Shown piece after piece: positions 26,712 through 35,547 of a stretch of 64,000 bases of DNA. The notes beneath the pieces were generated by a model. It had not been told where the DNA came from. It saw only the letters and a program-made list of their open reading frames with translations, and did not search any database. Both the position numbers and the translations under genes were made by a program. Each line of letters opens with the position of its first letter. The first letter of the stretch is position 1. The stretch comes from Runella limosa DSM 17973. GTDB lineage: Bacteria; Bacteroidota; Bacteroidia; Cytophagales; Spirosomataceae. The stretch spans positions 220,609 through 284,608 of the forward strand of contig NZ_KI519425.1 of assembly GCF_000482465.1 (NCBI RefSeq). Reading direction: 5' to 3'.

Positions 26712-27926
26712 TTATAAGACTGGAAATGGATCAAAAAAACGTTCGCTGGCTTCCATTTTCTTGATTTCGGCTTCCGTACAAAGACATGCAATGAGTTCTC
26801 GCTCAATGGCTTTTGGGTTTAAATCTTGTCCAATAATAACCAGTTCGTTTTGTCGGTCGCCAAAGCGTTTGTCCCATTTGCTTTCGATGAGCTTTTGATT
26901 TGAAACGTAAGCTGAATACCGAATCCGCTGGTTAAAAGGCATGCTACACCACCAAACTCCCGCGCTTTCGGCGCGGAGAGAGCCGCCTGCTTGGCTCCAG
27001 TTGATGGCTTCGTCGGGGCGAGAGGCTAGCCAAAAAAGCCCTTTGCTGCGGATGATGCCTGCGTGCCAATGGTTGGAAAGGTAATTCCAAAAACGCTCAG
27101 GATGGAAAGGACGTTTGTCTCGAAATACAAATGAACTGATACCATACTCTTCGGTTTCGGGGGTGTGGCCTTTGCCCGATGCAGTGTTTTGTAACTCTTG
27201 AATCCAGCCTGCCGATTGCTCGGCTTTGTCGTAGTCAAAAAGGCCCGTGTTCAGAATCGTGGAAGGAGGTACTTTGCCAAAAGTCGTTGGAACGATTTTC
27301 GCAACGGGGTTCAAGGACTTGATGATGGCGGTCAACTCTTCTAGTTGTAGTTTGGTGACCAAATCCGTTTTGTTCAATAAAATGATGTCGGCAAACTCGA
27401 TTTGGTCGGTCAACAAGTTGACAATCGTCCGATAATCTTGTGGGTCTTCACTGAGTTGGCGTGTTTGAAGTGTATCCACCGAACCAAAGTCTTTGGCAAA
27501 ATTGAAGGCATCCACCACCGTGACCATGCTGTCGATTTGTGCCCATTGCGACAAATCAATGCCGTTTTCTTCGTCCACAAACGTGAAAGTTTGCGCCACG
27601 GGAACAGGCTCAGAAATCCCTGTACTTTCAATAAGCAGGTAGTCAAAACGGTTTTCTTTGGCCAGTCGCTCTACTTCTATCATCAAATCTTCCCTGAGCG
27701 TGCAACAAATACAGCCATTCGACATTTCAACGAGTTTTTCTTCGGTGCGCGAAAGGGTATTTTCTCGCGCTACAAGCTGTGCGTCAATGTTGACCTCACT
27801 CATGTCGTTCACAATGACCGCTACTTTAAGTCCTTCTTTGTTGTGAAGTACGTGGTTGAGTAGGGTGGTTTTACCTGCCCCCAAAAAACCTGACAGCACG
27901 GTTACGGGCAACTTTTTCTGTATCAT
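26712..27926 (-). CDS. CobW/COG0523 G3E GTPase, candidate zinc metallochaperone
   Basis: 404 residues from the ATG at 27926. The longer frame to 27965 would run through the operator and promoter and is rejected. Walker A is [13 protein letters not shown], the metal motif is GCICC (CxCC) just before TLREDL, and the base-specificity motif is NKTD. The C-terminal CobW domain follows ([11 protein letters not shown] ... [12 protein letters not shown]). COG0523 proteins deliver zinc or other metals to client enzymes, often under Zur control. Two TGCAAC-type boxes overlap its promoter, and a ZnuD-like receptor lies upstream, both supporting zinc. Confidence 0.87.
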   Translation of the reverse strand: MIQKKLPVTVLSGFLGAGKTTLLNHVLHNKEGLKVAVIVNDMSEVNIDAQLVARENTLSRTEEKLVEMSNGCICCTLREDLMIEVERLAKENRFDYLLIESTGISEPVPVAQTFTFVDEENGIDLSQWAQIDSMVTVVDAFNFAKDFGSVDTLQTRQLSEDPQDYRTIVNLLTDQIEFADIILLNKTDLVTKLQLEELTAIIKSLNPVAKIVPTTFGKVPPSTILNTGLFDYDKAEQSAGWIQELQNTASGKGHTPETEEYGISSFVFRDKRPFHPERFWNYLSNHWHAGIIRSKGLFWLASRPDEAINWSQAGGSLRAESAGVWWCSMPFNQRIRYSAYVSNQKLIESKWDKRFGDRQNELVIIGQDLNPKAIERELIACLCTEAEIKKMEASERFFDPFPVL

Positions 27927-27939
27927 TAATGAGAGTTTT

Positions 27940-27954
27940 TGCAATAATGTTGCA
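27940..27954. promoter_or_regulatory. Candidate metal-regulator box A
   Basis: TGCAATAATGTTGCA fits TGCAAC-n3-GTTGCA with one mismatch. It touches the -7 element (27953-27960) and covers the expected start of the cobW-like transcript, a classic repression position. Confidence 0.55.
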
Positions 27955-27982
27955 AATGTAGTCAAAGTTTTATTTGCATCAA
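27953..27982 (-). promoter_or_regulatory. Promoter of the cobW-like gene
   Basis: On the minus strand TTG (27980-27982) is followed after 19 bases by TACATTTG (27953-27960). Both elements fit the Bacteroidota promoter, and each is overlapped by a TGCAAC-type box. Confidence 0.55.
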
Positions 27983-27989
27983 TGTTGCA
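27975..27989. promoter_or_regulatory. Candidate metal-regulator box B
   Basis: TGCATCAATGTTGCA fits TGCAAC-n3-GTTGCA with one mismatch. It overlaps the -33 element of the cobW-like promoter and sits 35 bases from box A, centre to centre. Confidence 0.55.
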
Positions 27990-28022
27990 ATTAACTTTTG
28001 GGCAGAATTTTTTGCGAAGGAA

Positions 28023-30398
28023 TCAAAACGTATAGCGAAGTTTCAAGGAGACATTGCGTCCTTGTTCGGTTGCAAAGTAGCGAAAGCGGTTGAGGTAATC
28101 GCGGTAGGAAGTATTGAGGGCGTTTTGAACCGAAAAAGTCCAATGTAACTGCGACGATTCTTTGCGCGAAAGCACGCCACCGACGTTGATATTCCATAAA
28201 TGATAAGCCGACGGTGTGTCCATAAAATCACTGTTAGGCGGTACACGGCGCTGTTTGTCCACCCAAAGGTGACTGAGCATCACATAGGTATCTTTGGAAG
28301 AAAACACTTTACCAATGCTCCAACGCAGTTCGTTTTCGATGCGATTGGCGGGAATAAATACCAAATATCCCTGCTCGCGGCGGTCGTAAGCGCGCAAATA
28401 AGAGAGTTTTAAGTTATGGGAAAAATGTTGTGGGATGACATCCCACTGCGTATCAAGATCAAAACCCGTAAAAGTAGCGTCGGTCTGGGTGTATTTAAAA
28501 TAAGGAAATGCGCCACGGATGGTCAGAATGGGTTCGGGTTGGGGTTTAAGGTAAATAAAATCCGAAATTTGGTTGTGATACATTCCCAATTCTCCCTTAA
28601 AACGTTGGCTGGTGTATTCCACACTTCCGATGAGGTTGTAAGCCACTTCGGGGCGCAGGGTTTCGTCGCCTTCTTCGTACGAAGCTGCTCCGTGATGAAC
28701 GCCTTTGCTGTACAATTCATTGGGTGTAGGTGGGCGCCAAGCTGTTCCAAAATTGGCCCGAAACGACAACTTTTCGTTAGGGGTATGAACTACGCCAACT
28801 GTACCCGAACCATTATTAAATGAGTGATGGCGTGGGTCAGGAGTAGTGCCAATAAAACGAAAAACATCCAATTGACGCCAATCAAAACGAGCGCCAGCTT
28901 CCAACTCCCAATGTTGAAATACCCAACGTTCTAGCCCAAAAATGCCGATATTGGTTTGCTCAAAATCAGGAATCAGTGGTCGTCCGTCCGTAAAATTGTA
29001 CTGATACAGTCCACTTAGCCCAAGTTGTCCACTCATTTTACCGTTGCCAAGTGGCTTATGGTCAAGCACAAGGTCGCTGGTAAGGGTAGTGATACGGAAT
29101 AGTAGCGCGGGGGTAGTGGCCGCTTGCGGGCCGTGCAAGTCATACTCGGCCCGACGGTTAAATTGCCGCCCGACGGTCCAGCTAAGTCGGTTGCCGTTAA
29201 AATTATAAAATGCTTTTCCTTTGAGAAGGTTATGGAGAATGAGCTGGTTGGGGCGTTCGATGTTGCGGGTAAAGCCCGTTTTGATAAATGGTTCGCCGTT
29301 TTTGATGACGTTTAATAAATCGGAAGTGCTCCCAATGTGCGAGCCCGAAAAAATACCAATGTTATTCTGAAATTGGCTAAAAAATGCTTCAACACCCACG
29401 CGGCTGGTTCGGTAGCCTGTTGTGACCGAAAAATTGTTTTCTCGCACGCCCGTGTTGGCCATAAAATAGTCGGGAGTGCGGATATTGCCACCGTTTTTGA
29501 GCGTGCCTTGAATGCGCCACGCCCAGCCTTTCCACTGAGGGTAGCCTCCTTGCAATGTGCCTGATACAACCCCAATGCGGCCGTTAGAAAACGCAGCAGC
29601 ATTCACTTCGCCACTCAGTCGTGGGCTTTTTGGAAGCTCGTCGGGCTCAACCAAAATAACACCCGCAATGGCGTCAGAGCCGTAGCGAACGCCCGCTGCG
29701 CCTTTGACGACGGTTAGGCGTTTGGCAATAAATGGGTCGATTTCGGGGGCGTGTTCTGAGCCCCATTGTTGGCCTTCTTGGCGAATGCCGTTGTTCATAA
29801 TGACGACCCGATTGCTGTGCAGGCCGTGAATAACGGGCTTGCTAATCGACGCCCCTGTTTGCAGGGTTGTGACGCCCGATATTTTTTTGAGTGCATCGCC
29901 CAAGGTTTCACCACGGGTGAGGTCGAGGGCTTGACCTTCCAAGAGGCTGCTTTTTTGGGAAAGAGGTGTTTGGATGCGTCGTGCCACAATCTCGACGTCT
30001 TGAAGATGAACTTCATCTTCGCTCAAGTTCAGGTCTTCTTCGGCGCTGTGCTCAAGGACAATGGAAGTTTTAATGACTTTGTACCCAACGATTCGGCATT
30101 CGAGGGTATATTTCCCTTGGCAAATTTGGTCGATTTTGTAACGACCCGAGGTGTCTGTTGTGGCAAAAAAGGAAGTTCCTTCGATGCGTAAAATAGCCCC
30201 AACGATGGGTTGACGGGTTTCACGGTCTTTGACCACTCCTTTGATGAGACAGTGGCAATCTTTCGTGGTTTGAGTGTAAGCGGAGTGAAACAACAAAAAA
30301 AGAACCCATCCAGCGAAGAATTGAGGCTGCCAACGGCGTTTTGTGCGCGTCGGACGCAGTGGGAACATCGGAAAAGGAGGAAGTTCTTTTTTATTCAT
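28023..30398 (-). CDS. ZnuD-like TonB-dependent outer-membrane receptor
   Basis: 791 residues from the ATG at 30398. A signal peptide follows a basic stretch (FFAGWVLFLLFHSAYTQ), then a carboxypeptidase-like domain (IKGVVKDRETRQPIVGAILR). The plug contains SKPVIHGLHSNRVVIMNNGI and RQEGQQWGSEHAPEID, a block I associate with ZnuD-type zinc receptors, then VKGAAGVRYGSDAIAGVI. A 22-strand barrel ends with the aromatic SLKLRYTF. It should import zinc or a zinc complex with TonB energy. A perfect TGCAAC-GAA-GTTGCA box lies at its promoter. The start is uncertain: an ATG at 30368 is an alternative. Confidence 0.88.
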   Translation of the reverse strand: MNKKELPPFPMFPLRPTRTKRRWQPQFFAGWVLFLLFHSAYTQTTKDCHCLIKGVVKDRETRQPIVGAILRIEGTSFFATTDTSGRYKIDQICQGKYTLECRIVGYKVIKTSIVLEHSAEEDLNLSEDEVHLQDVEIVARRIQTPLSQKSSLLEGQALDLTRGETLGDALKKISGVTTLQTGASISKPVIHGLHSNRVVIMNNGIRQEGQQWGSEHAPEIDPFIAKRLTVVKGAAGVRYGSDAIAGVILVEPDELPKSPRLSGEVNAAAFSNGRIGVVSGTLQGGYPQWKGWAWRIQGTLKNGGNIRTPDYFMANTGVRENNFSVTTGYRTSRVGVEAFFSQFQNNIGIFSGSHIGSTSDLLNVIKNGEPFIKTGFTRNIERPNQLILHNLLKGKAFYNFNGNRLSWTVGRQFNRRAEYDLHGPQAATTPALLFRITTLTSDLVLDHKPLGNGKMSGQLGLSGLYQYNFTDGRPLIPDFEQTNIGIFGLERWVFQHWELEAGARFDWRQLDVFRFIGTTPDPRHHSFNNGSGTVGVVHTPNEKLSFRANFGTAWRPPTPNELYSKGVHHGAASYEEGDETLRPEVAYNLIGSVEYTSQRFKGELGMYHNQISDFIYLKPQPEPILTIRGAFPYFKYTQTDATFTGFDLDTQWDVIPQHFSHNLKLSYLRAYDRREQGYLVFIPANRIENELRWSIGKVFSSKDTYVMLSHLWVDKQRRVPPNSDFMDTPSAYHLWNINVGGVLSRKESSQLHWTFSVQNALNTSYRDYLNRFRYFATEQGRNVSLKLRYTF

Positions 30399-30404
30399 TT
30401 TGGA

Positions 30405-30436
30405 CAAAAGTACTTCATCTGCAACGAAGTTGCAAC
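30405..30436 (-). promoter_or_regulatory. Promoter of the ZnuD-like receptor gene
   Basis: On the minus strand GTTG (30433-30436) and TACTTTTG (30405-30412) are 20 bases apart. The expected start of transcription coincides with the ATG at 30398, so the message may be leaderless or use the ATG at 30368. Confidence 0.55.
30420..30434. promoter_or_regulatory. Candidate metal-regulator box C (perfect)
   Basis: TGCAAC-GAA-GTTGCA is a perfect palindrome lying between and across the -33 and -7 elements of the receptor promoter. It is the clearest member of the three boxes in this cluster. Confidence 0.65.
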
Positions 30437-30451
30437 TATAAAAAGTTCACT

Positions 30452-30500
30452 AAAAAACCTGTTGGCGAAATTCTTTCTAAAAAGAAGTTCCAACAGGTTT
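30452..30500 (-). terminator. Terminator after the MORN-like gene
   Basis: AAACCTGTTGG (30455-30465) pairs with CCAACAGGTTT (30490-30500), and a TTCTTT/AAAGAA stem lies inside the loop. On the minus strand it is followed by a U-run. It lies directly upstream of the receptor promoter and would insulate it. Confidence 0.65.
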
Positions 30501-30504
30501 TAGC

Positions 30505-31509
30505 TTATTTTTCAGACTCTTCGGTGGTGTCAGCGTCTTTGGGGCGTTCGTAAATGAGTTTGCCCTTGTCGTCCCATTCGTTGAGAACCACTGCCTCGCC
30601 GTCTTCGTACCAGTAGCGAGGGTAGCGGGTCACTTTTTTGCGTTGACGACGGTATTGGTAGTACTCATTCCACGTTCCGACGGGGAAGTCGTTGTCGTAT
30701 TGGCCTTTGACCATGAGCTGACCTCCGTCATAAAACATGAGATAATCGCCTTTGCGTTTACCAAACTGAACTGGAATTACTTCCCGCACTTTGGTGTGGG
30801 CCGAATCATAATAGGTCACCCTCGACTCGGCAGGAAAGCCATGTTTCCATTTACTTTTGTCCAACAATTTATAATCGCCGTCGTAACTTTCCCAACGCCC
30901 ATCTTTGGTGCCAATGTAATAATTGCCTTCTTCGACCAAATTGCCCGACACGTAGCGTTTGTATGGGCCGTGCAAAATCAGCGCCGCTTCCTTGTCTTTC
31001 ATCACAGATTTAGTAATGATACGGTTGCGGTTATCGTACCAATACACATCTAGCCCATCGTAGGTGCGGGGTTGGCGGTACTCTTTCAAAACGTGAAATT
31101 CGATCTGGGTAATGCGGTCGCCACTCCCCGTGCTAGAAGTCATGCGGTTGATGGCGAGCCCTTCGTAATCGGTATGGTATTTTTTCTTTTTCTGTCTGCG
31201 TGCCTTTTCTTTTTTCTTAATATCCTTGATTTTGAGGCCAAGGTCGGGCAGCGTTTCACTGAAAAACTCTTTAGCATCTGACGGTTTGACGGATTTTCCT
31301 CCGACAGTGGCACCAACCCCAAGGTTAGGCGTGGCAATGCCTGCTTTTTGGAGCATGCTATCGGCCTGCGCCTTTCGTTCTTTAAGTTGTTGCGATTTGG
31401 TTTTACTCGACGAAGGGTTTTGCTCTTGTGCAGCAGCCGTAAATGCCAAACAAAGTGTAACAAATGCAGGAACAAAGCGGAAAGAGGACATACTCGAATG
31501 CAAAAACAT
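30505..31509 (-). CDS. Exported MORN/YwqK-like repeat protein
   Basis: 334 residues from the ATG at 31509; the ATG at 31491 is also possible. A signal peptide (FVPAFVTLCLAFTAAAQ) is followed by a charged, probably coiled segment (about 40-130, KTKSQQLKERKAQ, KIKDIKKKEKARRQKKKK). The C-terminal half has MORN-like units such as GPYKRYVSGNLVEEGNY, KDGRWESYDGDY, GDYLMFYDGGQLMVKGQY and GTWNEYY. Such proteins are often named YwqK antitoxin-like, but here the signal peptide points to the envelope and the role is unknown. Confidence 0.72.
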   Translation of the reverse strand: MFLHSSMSSFRFVPAFVTLCLAFTAAAQEQNPSSSKTKSQQLKERKAQADSMLQKAGIATPNLGVGATVGGKSVKPSDAKEFFSETLPDLGLKIKDIKKKEKARRQKKKKYHTDYEGLAINRMTSSTGSGDRITQIEFHVLKEYRQPRTYDGLDVYWYDNRNRIITKSVMKDKEAALILHGPYKRYVSGNLVEEGNYYIGTKDGRWESYDGDYKLLDKSKWKHGFPAESRVTYYDSAHTKVREVIPVQFGKRKGDYLMFYDGGQLMVKGQYDNDFPVGTWNEYYQYRRQRKKVTRYPRYWYEDGEAVVLNEWDDKGKLIYERPKDADTTEESEK

Positions 31510-31551
31510 GGTAATTCTACGTGTTTGATACGAAACTAACGAATCATTTGC

Positions 31552-31559
31552 CAAAATTA
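31552..31559 (-). promoter_or_regulatory. -7 element for the MORN-like gene
   Basis: Minus-strand TAATTTTG matches TAnnTTTG. The leader to the ATG at 31509 would be about 36 bases, which supports the shortened start rather than the longer frame to 31605. Confidence 0.4.
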
Positions 31560-31626
31560 TACCAAATTTTAAAACGTTGCGCCGTTGATTTTGTTGTGTG
31601 TCCAATTATTCCTCTTGTTTCTGACG

Positions 31627-33177
31627 TTATGCTTTTAAAATGCGAATCACTTTTTGTCCTGCGTCGCATTTCATTGCACACAAATAAGGGCCTGGCATCC
31701 AGTAACTTCCTTCAACAATTTCTGAATATACCCCCGCGGCCATGTTGCCTTCTTTGAGGGTGCCTACTTCACGCCCCATCATGTCGTACAGGCTGATTTT
31801 GACGTACATGTCTTTTTTGAGTGAGTACAAAAGGGTGGTGTAGGTCGTGAATGGGTTGGCTCCGCTTTGGTCAAACGTAAACTCTTGGTTGGTAGCCACG
31901 TATCCACTCGTCGATTGGCGGAAAATAGGAAGCGTTGAAAAAGTCTTTCCTCCCATGATGCCTTGTACCGTGCTTGTTTCGACGCCGAGGTGGTCTTGCA
32001 AAATACTGGCGTAAAGTTGCCGAAAATCGTACTCAAACTTGATGTCACCGTTGCCGTCGAGGTCGCCTAATGCGGGGTTTTTACCCAATACACCCCCGCG
32101 AACGCCTGACCCAATCACAAATAGCGGAGCCGCCGAGCCGTGGTCGGTACCCATGGTGCCATTTTGCGACACCCGTCGGCCAAACTCCGAAAATGTCATG
32201 ACGACTACCTTGTCGGCCAAGCCGCGTTTTTCCAAATCTTTTTGGAAAGCTGCGACGGCGTCTGATACAGTTCGGAGCAGATTGGCGTGCGTCCCTGTGT
32301 TGGTGGCATTGGCCACTACTTGGTTGGCGTGGGTATCAAATCCCCCAATCGTCGTGAGATAGATAGGAGTTTGAAGCCCACCGCCAATAAGCTCGCCCAC
32401 AATTTTGAGCTGACTCGCCAAGTTTGTCGTAGGGTAGGTGTAAAGATTTTTGAGGGACTTGTCCCACTTTTGTTTGATAATGCCCGAATAAGCCACCGAT
32501 TGGGTTGCTACTTGCCGCATAAAACGGAGTTCATCGCCCGCAAGTGTCTCAGGAACAGGTTCATTGTCGATGGTAGTTCCTGTGACTAAGTTATAAAAAT
32601 TGGTCGGGTTGCTAAACACCACACCCGTTGAACCTAAATCTGTTTGAATCAACAACGATTCCACCGAACCAAGCTGAATGGCCATGGGTTCTTCGGGAAT
32701 TTGTAGGGGAAATCCTGGGTAAAGTTTGGTGAGGTAGCGCCCAATCCAGCCTTCGTCCCAAAACTCGGCTGCATCAGAACCAGTCAACCAAATATCGGTA
32801 GAGCGAAAGTGTGAACGGTTGGGATTGGCATAGCCTACATTCTGAACGAGGGTCAGTTTGCCTTTGTCGTATAAATCTTTGAAAGCCGCCATTGCAGGAT
32901 TTAGCCCCATCTGACTTGTGAGGGGCAACACGTTTTCCTTTTTGATGGCAATGTTGGCGCGTTTGTTATAGTACAACGAGTTTTCGTAAGGAACGACGGT
33001 ATTCAAGCCGTCGTTTCCACCTGCCAGCTGAACCAGTACCAAGATTTTTCCGTTGGTTGCTTCCATGTCGATGGAAAACGGATTATGGGCAAAAGCTTTG
33101 ACAGACATTCCGCCCATTCCAAAAGCGACCCCACCCGACAAAAAGCTTAATTGCTGTAAGAATTCTTTCCGATTCAT
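31627..33177 (-). CDS. DUF1501 protein with T9SS sorting domain
   Basis: 516 residues. The N-terminus MNRKEFLQQLSFLSGGVAFG resembles a twin-arginine-like leader without a strict RR. The DUF1501 core contains VLVQLAGGNDGLNTVVPYEN, FRSTDIWLTGS, VVMTFSEFGRRVSQNGTMGT and DHGSAAPLFV, similar to sulfatase/phosphatase folds. The last 75 residues are a Por-type sorting domain (VKISLYDMMGREVGTLKEG ... VIRILKA), so the protein is probably sent to the surface by T9SS. It follows the DUF1800 gene by 24 bases, the usual pairing. Confidence 0.87.
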   Translation of the reverse strand: MNRKEFLQQLSFLSGGVAFGMGGMSVKAFAHNPFSIDMEATNGKILVLVQLAGGNDGLNTVVPYENSLYYNKRANIAIKKENVLPLTSQMGLNPAMAAFKDLYDKGKLTLVQNVGYANPNRSHFRSTDIWLTGSDAAEFWDEGWIGRYLTKLYPGFPLQIPEEPMAIQLGSVESLLIQTDLGSTGVVFSNPTNFYNLVTGTTIDNEPVPETLAGDELRFMRQVATQSVAYSGIIKQKWDKSLKNLYTYPTTNLASQLKIVGELIGGGLQTPIYLTTIGGFDTHANQVVANATNTGTHANLLRTVSDAVAAFQKDLEKRGLADKVVVMTFSEFGRRVSQNGTMGTDHGSAAPLFVIGSGVRGGVLGKNPALGDLDGNGDIKFEYDFRQLYASILQDHLGVETSTVQGIMGGKTFSTLPIFRQSTSGYVATNQEFTFDQSGANPFTTYTTLLYSLKKDMYVKISLYDMMGREVGTLKEGNMAAGVYSEIVEGSYWMPGPYLCAMKCDAGQKVIRILKA

Positions 33178-33201
33178 AAGTTATTTTCAGGATTGAAGGG
33201 G

Positions 33202-34578
33202 TTACGCAAATTGAAATTCGGGTAAGCGCATAATCGCTTTGAGTAATGCTTTGATTTGGTTTTCGGCGCCAGGGGTGCTGGTGGACCAGTTGGCGAGAAT
33301 CGTACTGCCGAGTAAGATCGAAAGCAGCGACTGTTTTTTTGCCGCACTTACGGGAAACTGCAAAAAGAGCCCTACCATATCGTCCACCAACTTGGTGGCA
33401 TCTTCCGACGTTTTGAACGTGCGGGCGTAGGAAACAGGCGTATTAATTTGTTTAAATTGGGTAGCTTTGGCATTACCCATGGTGTTGACGATATAATCGG
33501 AAAGGCTACCTCGGGTGACAAAAGTGGTTGAGCTGATCCAGTCGCGTTGCCCTACCCATCCTTGCACGTCTGGTGGGTAAAAAAGTTGCTGTTGAAGTGC
33601 TTGCGTTTGCGTGTAAATATAAGGCCAGTCATTGGTGGTATTTACTTGTCCACTGGTCAAATCAAAGGCTTTGAGCATTCCAATGGTGACTTCCATGGGG
33701 TTCTTGATTTTGGCACCTCGGTATTGAGGATTAAAAAACTCGTCGGAAGTGAGCATGAACTTTAGTACAGGACGTATTTCATAGTTACTTTTGCGAAACA
33801 CCTCGGCCATTTGTTTGACAAAGGATTCGTTGGGTTTATAAAACACAAACTCTTTGAACAGCTTACGGCAGGCAAATTCGGCCGCTTCGGGTTTTTCGAG
33901 AATCAAGTCCACCACGTCGCCGTGTTTGTAGTTGCCCGTTTTTCCAAAAATTGTTTTATTGGTATTGGCAAAACGGTTTTGGGTAAATACGGCATTGAGC
34001 CCGTTTACTTGCCAACCCGTAAAAGCAAGCGCGGCTTGTTTGATGTCGTTTTCGGTATAATTTCCAACGCCAAGAGTAAACAGCTCCATGATTTCGCGGG
34101 CGTAGTTTTCGTTGGGGGTATTACCATTGCTCAAGCGACCATCCAGATAAATCAACATGGCAGGGTCGATGGAAACGTCTTTGGTAAGTTGCCGAAAATT
34201 GCCCCATGCCGAACGCCGAAATAAGTTGTTTTGGATGTACAAATGCTGCGGGTAGTTGACCTTATCTCGTGCCGAAACGAAGTGATTATGCCAGAAAAGT
34301 GTCATTTTTTCTCGCATATTTGTACCTTCCGATAGCATAAGGTCGTACCACCAGTACGTCATGGCGCGGTAGCGGTCGCTTTCGAGGGAGTTATTAACAG
34401 GCACTTCAGTAACCCATTCCCCAGGAGAGGCGGGAAGCGGTCGGTCGGCCAATAACTCCTTCTCAACAAAGTCGTTGAGCGTTGTATATGATAGTGCCTT
34501 GTCAAGGTCTTTGCGAGAATAACCAAACAGGCAGCGAGACAGCAGGTGTTTGGCGTTAGAAACATCCCACACTGGCAT
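33202..34578 (-). CDS. DUF1800 protein
   Basis: 458 residues typical of DUF1800: HLLSRCLFGYS near the N-terminus, TLFWHNHFVSARDKV, MLIYLDGRLSNGNTPNENYA, REIMELFTLGVGNYTE, AALAFTGWQV and VQGWVGQRDW. No signal peptide is evident. The family is of unknown function and is found almost always beside DUF1501, as here. It is first in the two-gene operon, with a -7 element at 34627-34634. Confidence 0.87.
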   Translation of the reverse strand: MPVWDVSNAKHLLSRCLFGYSRKDLDKALSYTTLNDFVEKELLADRPLPASPGEWVTEVPVNNSLESDRYRAMTYWWYDLMLSEGTNMREKMTLFWHNHFVSARDKVNYPQHLYIQNNLFRRSAWGNFRQLTKDVSIDPAMLIYLDGRLSNGNTPNENYAREIMELFTLGVGNYTENDIKQAALAFTGWQVNGLNAVFTQNRFANTNKTIFGKTGNYKHGDVVDLILEKPEAAEFACRKLFKEFVFYKPNESFVKQMAEVFRKSNYEIRPVLKFMLTSDEFFNPQYRGAKIKNPMEVTIGMLKAFDLTSGQVNTTNDWPYIYTQTQALQQQLFYPPDVQGWVGQRDWISSTTFVTRGSLSDYIVNTMGNAKATQFKQINTPVSYARTFKTSEDATKLVDDMVGLFLQFPVSAAKKQSLLSILLGSTILANWSTSTPGAENQIKALLKAIMRLPEFQFA

Positions 34579-34626
34579 AGTAGATAGTGATTAAAGGGTA
34601 CTTTGCTGGTAGCATTTTAGGTTAGA

Positions 34627-34634
34627 CAAAGGTA
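34627..34634 (-). promoter_or_regulatory. -7 element for the DUF1800-DUF1501 operon
   Basis: Minus-strand TACCTTTG matches TAnnTTTG, giving a leader of about 43 bases. No good -33 element is visible. Confidence 0.4.
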
Positions 34635-34716
34635 TATAAAAAAGGTTTAATCAGGGAGGTAACCCTTTTTTAGTAGCCCAATGAATCAATAAAAAACAAA
34701 CCAAAAATAAGTAAGA

Positions 34717-35466
34717 ATGCAAGTAGAAGTTTGTGCGTTTTCGGTAGAGTCGTGTTTGAATGCCCAGCAGGCGGGGGCGACCCGTATTGAACTGTGTGGC
34801 GGTTTGTACGAAGGAGGAACTACGCCCAGTTACGGGTTGATAAAAAGAGCCAGAGAAGTAACAACGCTTCAACTATACGTCATGATTCGCCCCAGAGGAG
34901 GGGATTTCTGTTACGATGACGAAGAGTTTTTAGTGATGAAACAAGACATCGAATTGGCCAAAGAATTAGGGGCAGATGGTGTCGTATTTGGGTTGCTTTT
35001 ACCAACAGGCGAAGTGGATGAAATACGTACGGCCGAATTGGTCGCATTGGCGAAACCCTTGCAAGTAACTTTTCACCGTGCTTTTGACGTGGCCAAAGAA
35101 CCATTTGAGGCATTAGAGGCAGTTATTCGGACGGGAGCAGTGCGTATTTTGACGTCGGGACAAGAAAATTCGGCTTTGGATGGCGCGGAGTTATTGACAC
35201 AATTAGCCAAAAAAGCCGCAGGACGAATAGACTTAATGGCAGGAAGTGGAGTAAATGTTATAAATGCCGTGCGATTGGCGCAAACAGGCGTGCAAGCACT
35301 CCACCTAACGGGCAAAGCTGCTCGAAAAGGCCAAATGATTTATCAGAAGGAAGGGGTGAGCATGGCTTCCGTATTACCCACCGACGAGTACGAGATTATT
35401 TACAGTGATGCCCTCAAAATCAGGTCAGTAGTAGAAGCTGTGAATGATAAAAAAGACAATTATTAA
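34717..35466 (+). CDS. cutC: CutC-family protein
   Basis: 249 residues forming a TIM barrel. Family blocks are VEVCAFSVESCLNAQQAGA, RIELCGGLYEGGTTPS, MIRPRGGDFCY, GADGVVFGLL, TFHRAFDVA, ILTSGQ and MAGSGVN. CutC was linked to copper tolerance, though a direct copper role is disputed. It is followed by the NagB fusion gene, but the promoter element between them suggests separate expression. Confidence 0.92.
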   Translation: MQVEVCAFSVESCLNAQQAGATRIELCGGLYEGGTTPSYGLIKRAREVTTLQLYVMIRPRGGDFCYDDEEFLVMKQDIELAKELGADGVVFGLLLPTGEVDEIRTAELVALAKPLQVTFHRAFDVAKEPFEALEAVIRTGAVRILTSGQENSALDGAELLTQLAKKAAGRIDLMAGSGVNVINAVRLAQTGVQALHLTGKAARKGQMIYQKEGVSMASVLPTDEYEIIYSDALKIRSVVEAVNDKKDNY

Positions 35467-35508
35467 ATTTTTTTATTAATTTAAGTCGCTTATTATCTTA
35501 CAAATAGA

Positions 35509-35516
35509 TACCTTTG
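35509..35516 (+). promoter_or_regulatory. -7 element for the nagB-like gene
   Basis: TACCTTTG matches TAnnTTTG. The start would be near 35522, about 26 bases before the ATG at 35548. Confidence 0.4.
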
Positions 35517-35547
35517 TCGCCGTAAACTACTCCTTCTTTTGACAAAC

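Noticed and set aside
27927-27965. Longer start of the cobW-like gene
   Set aside because: The added codons would overlap the promoter and operator, and the family begins just before the P-loop.
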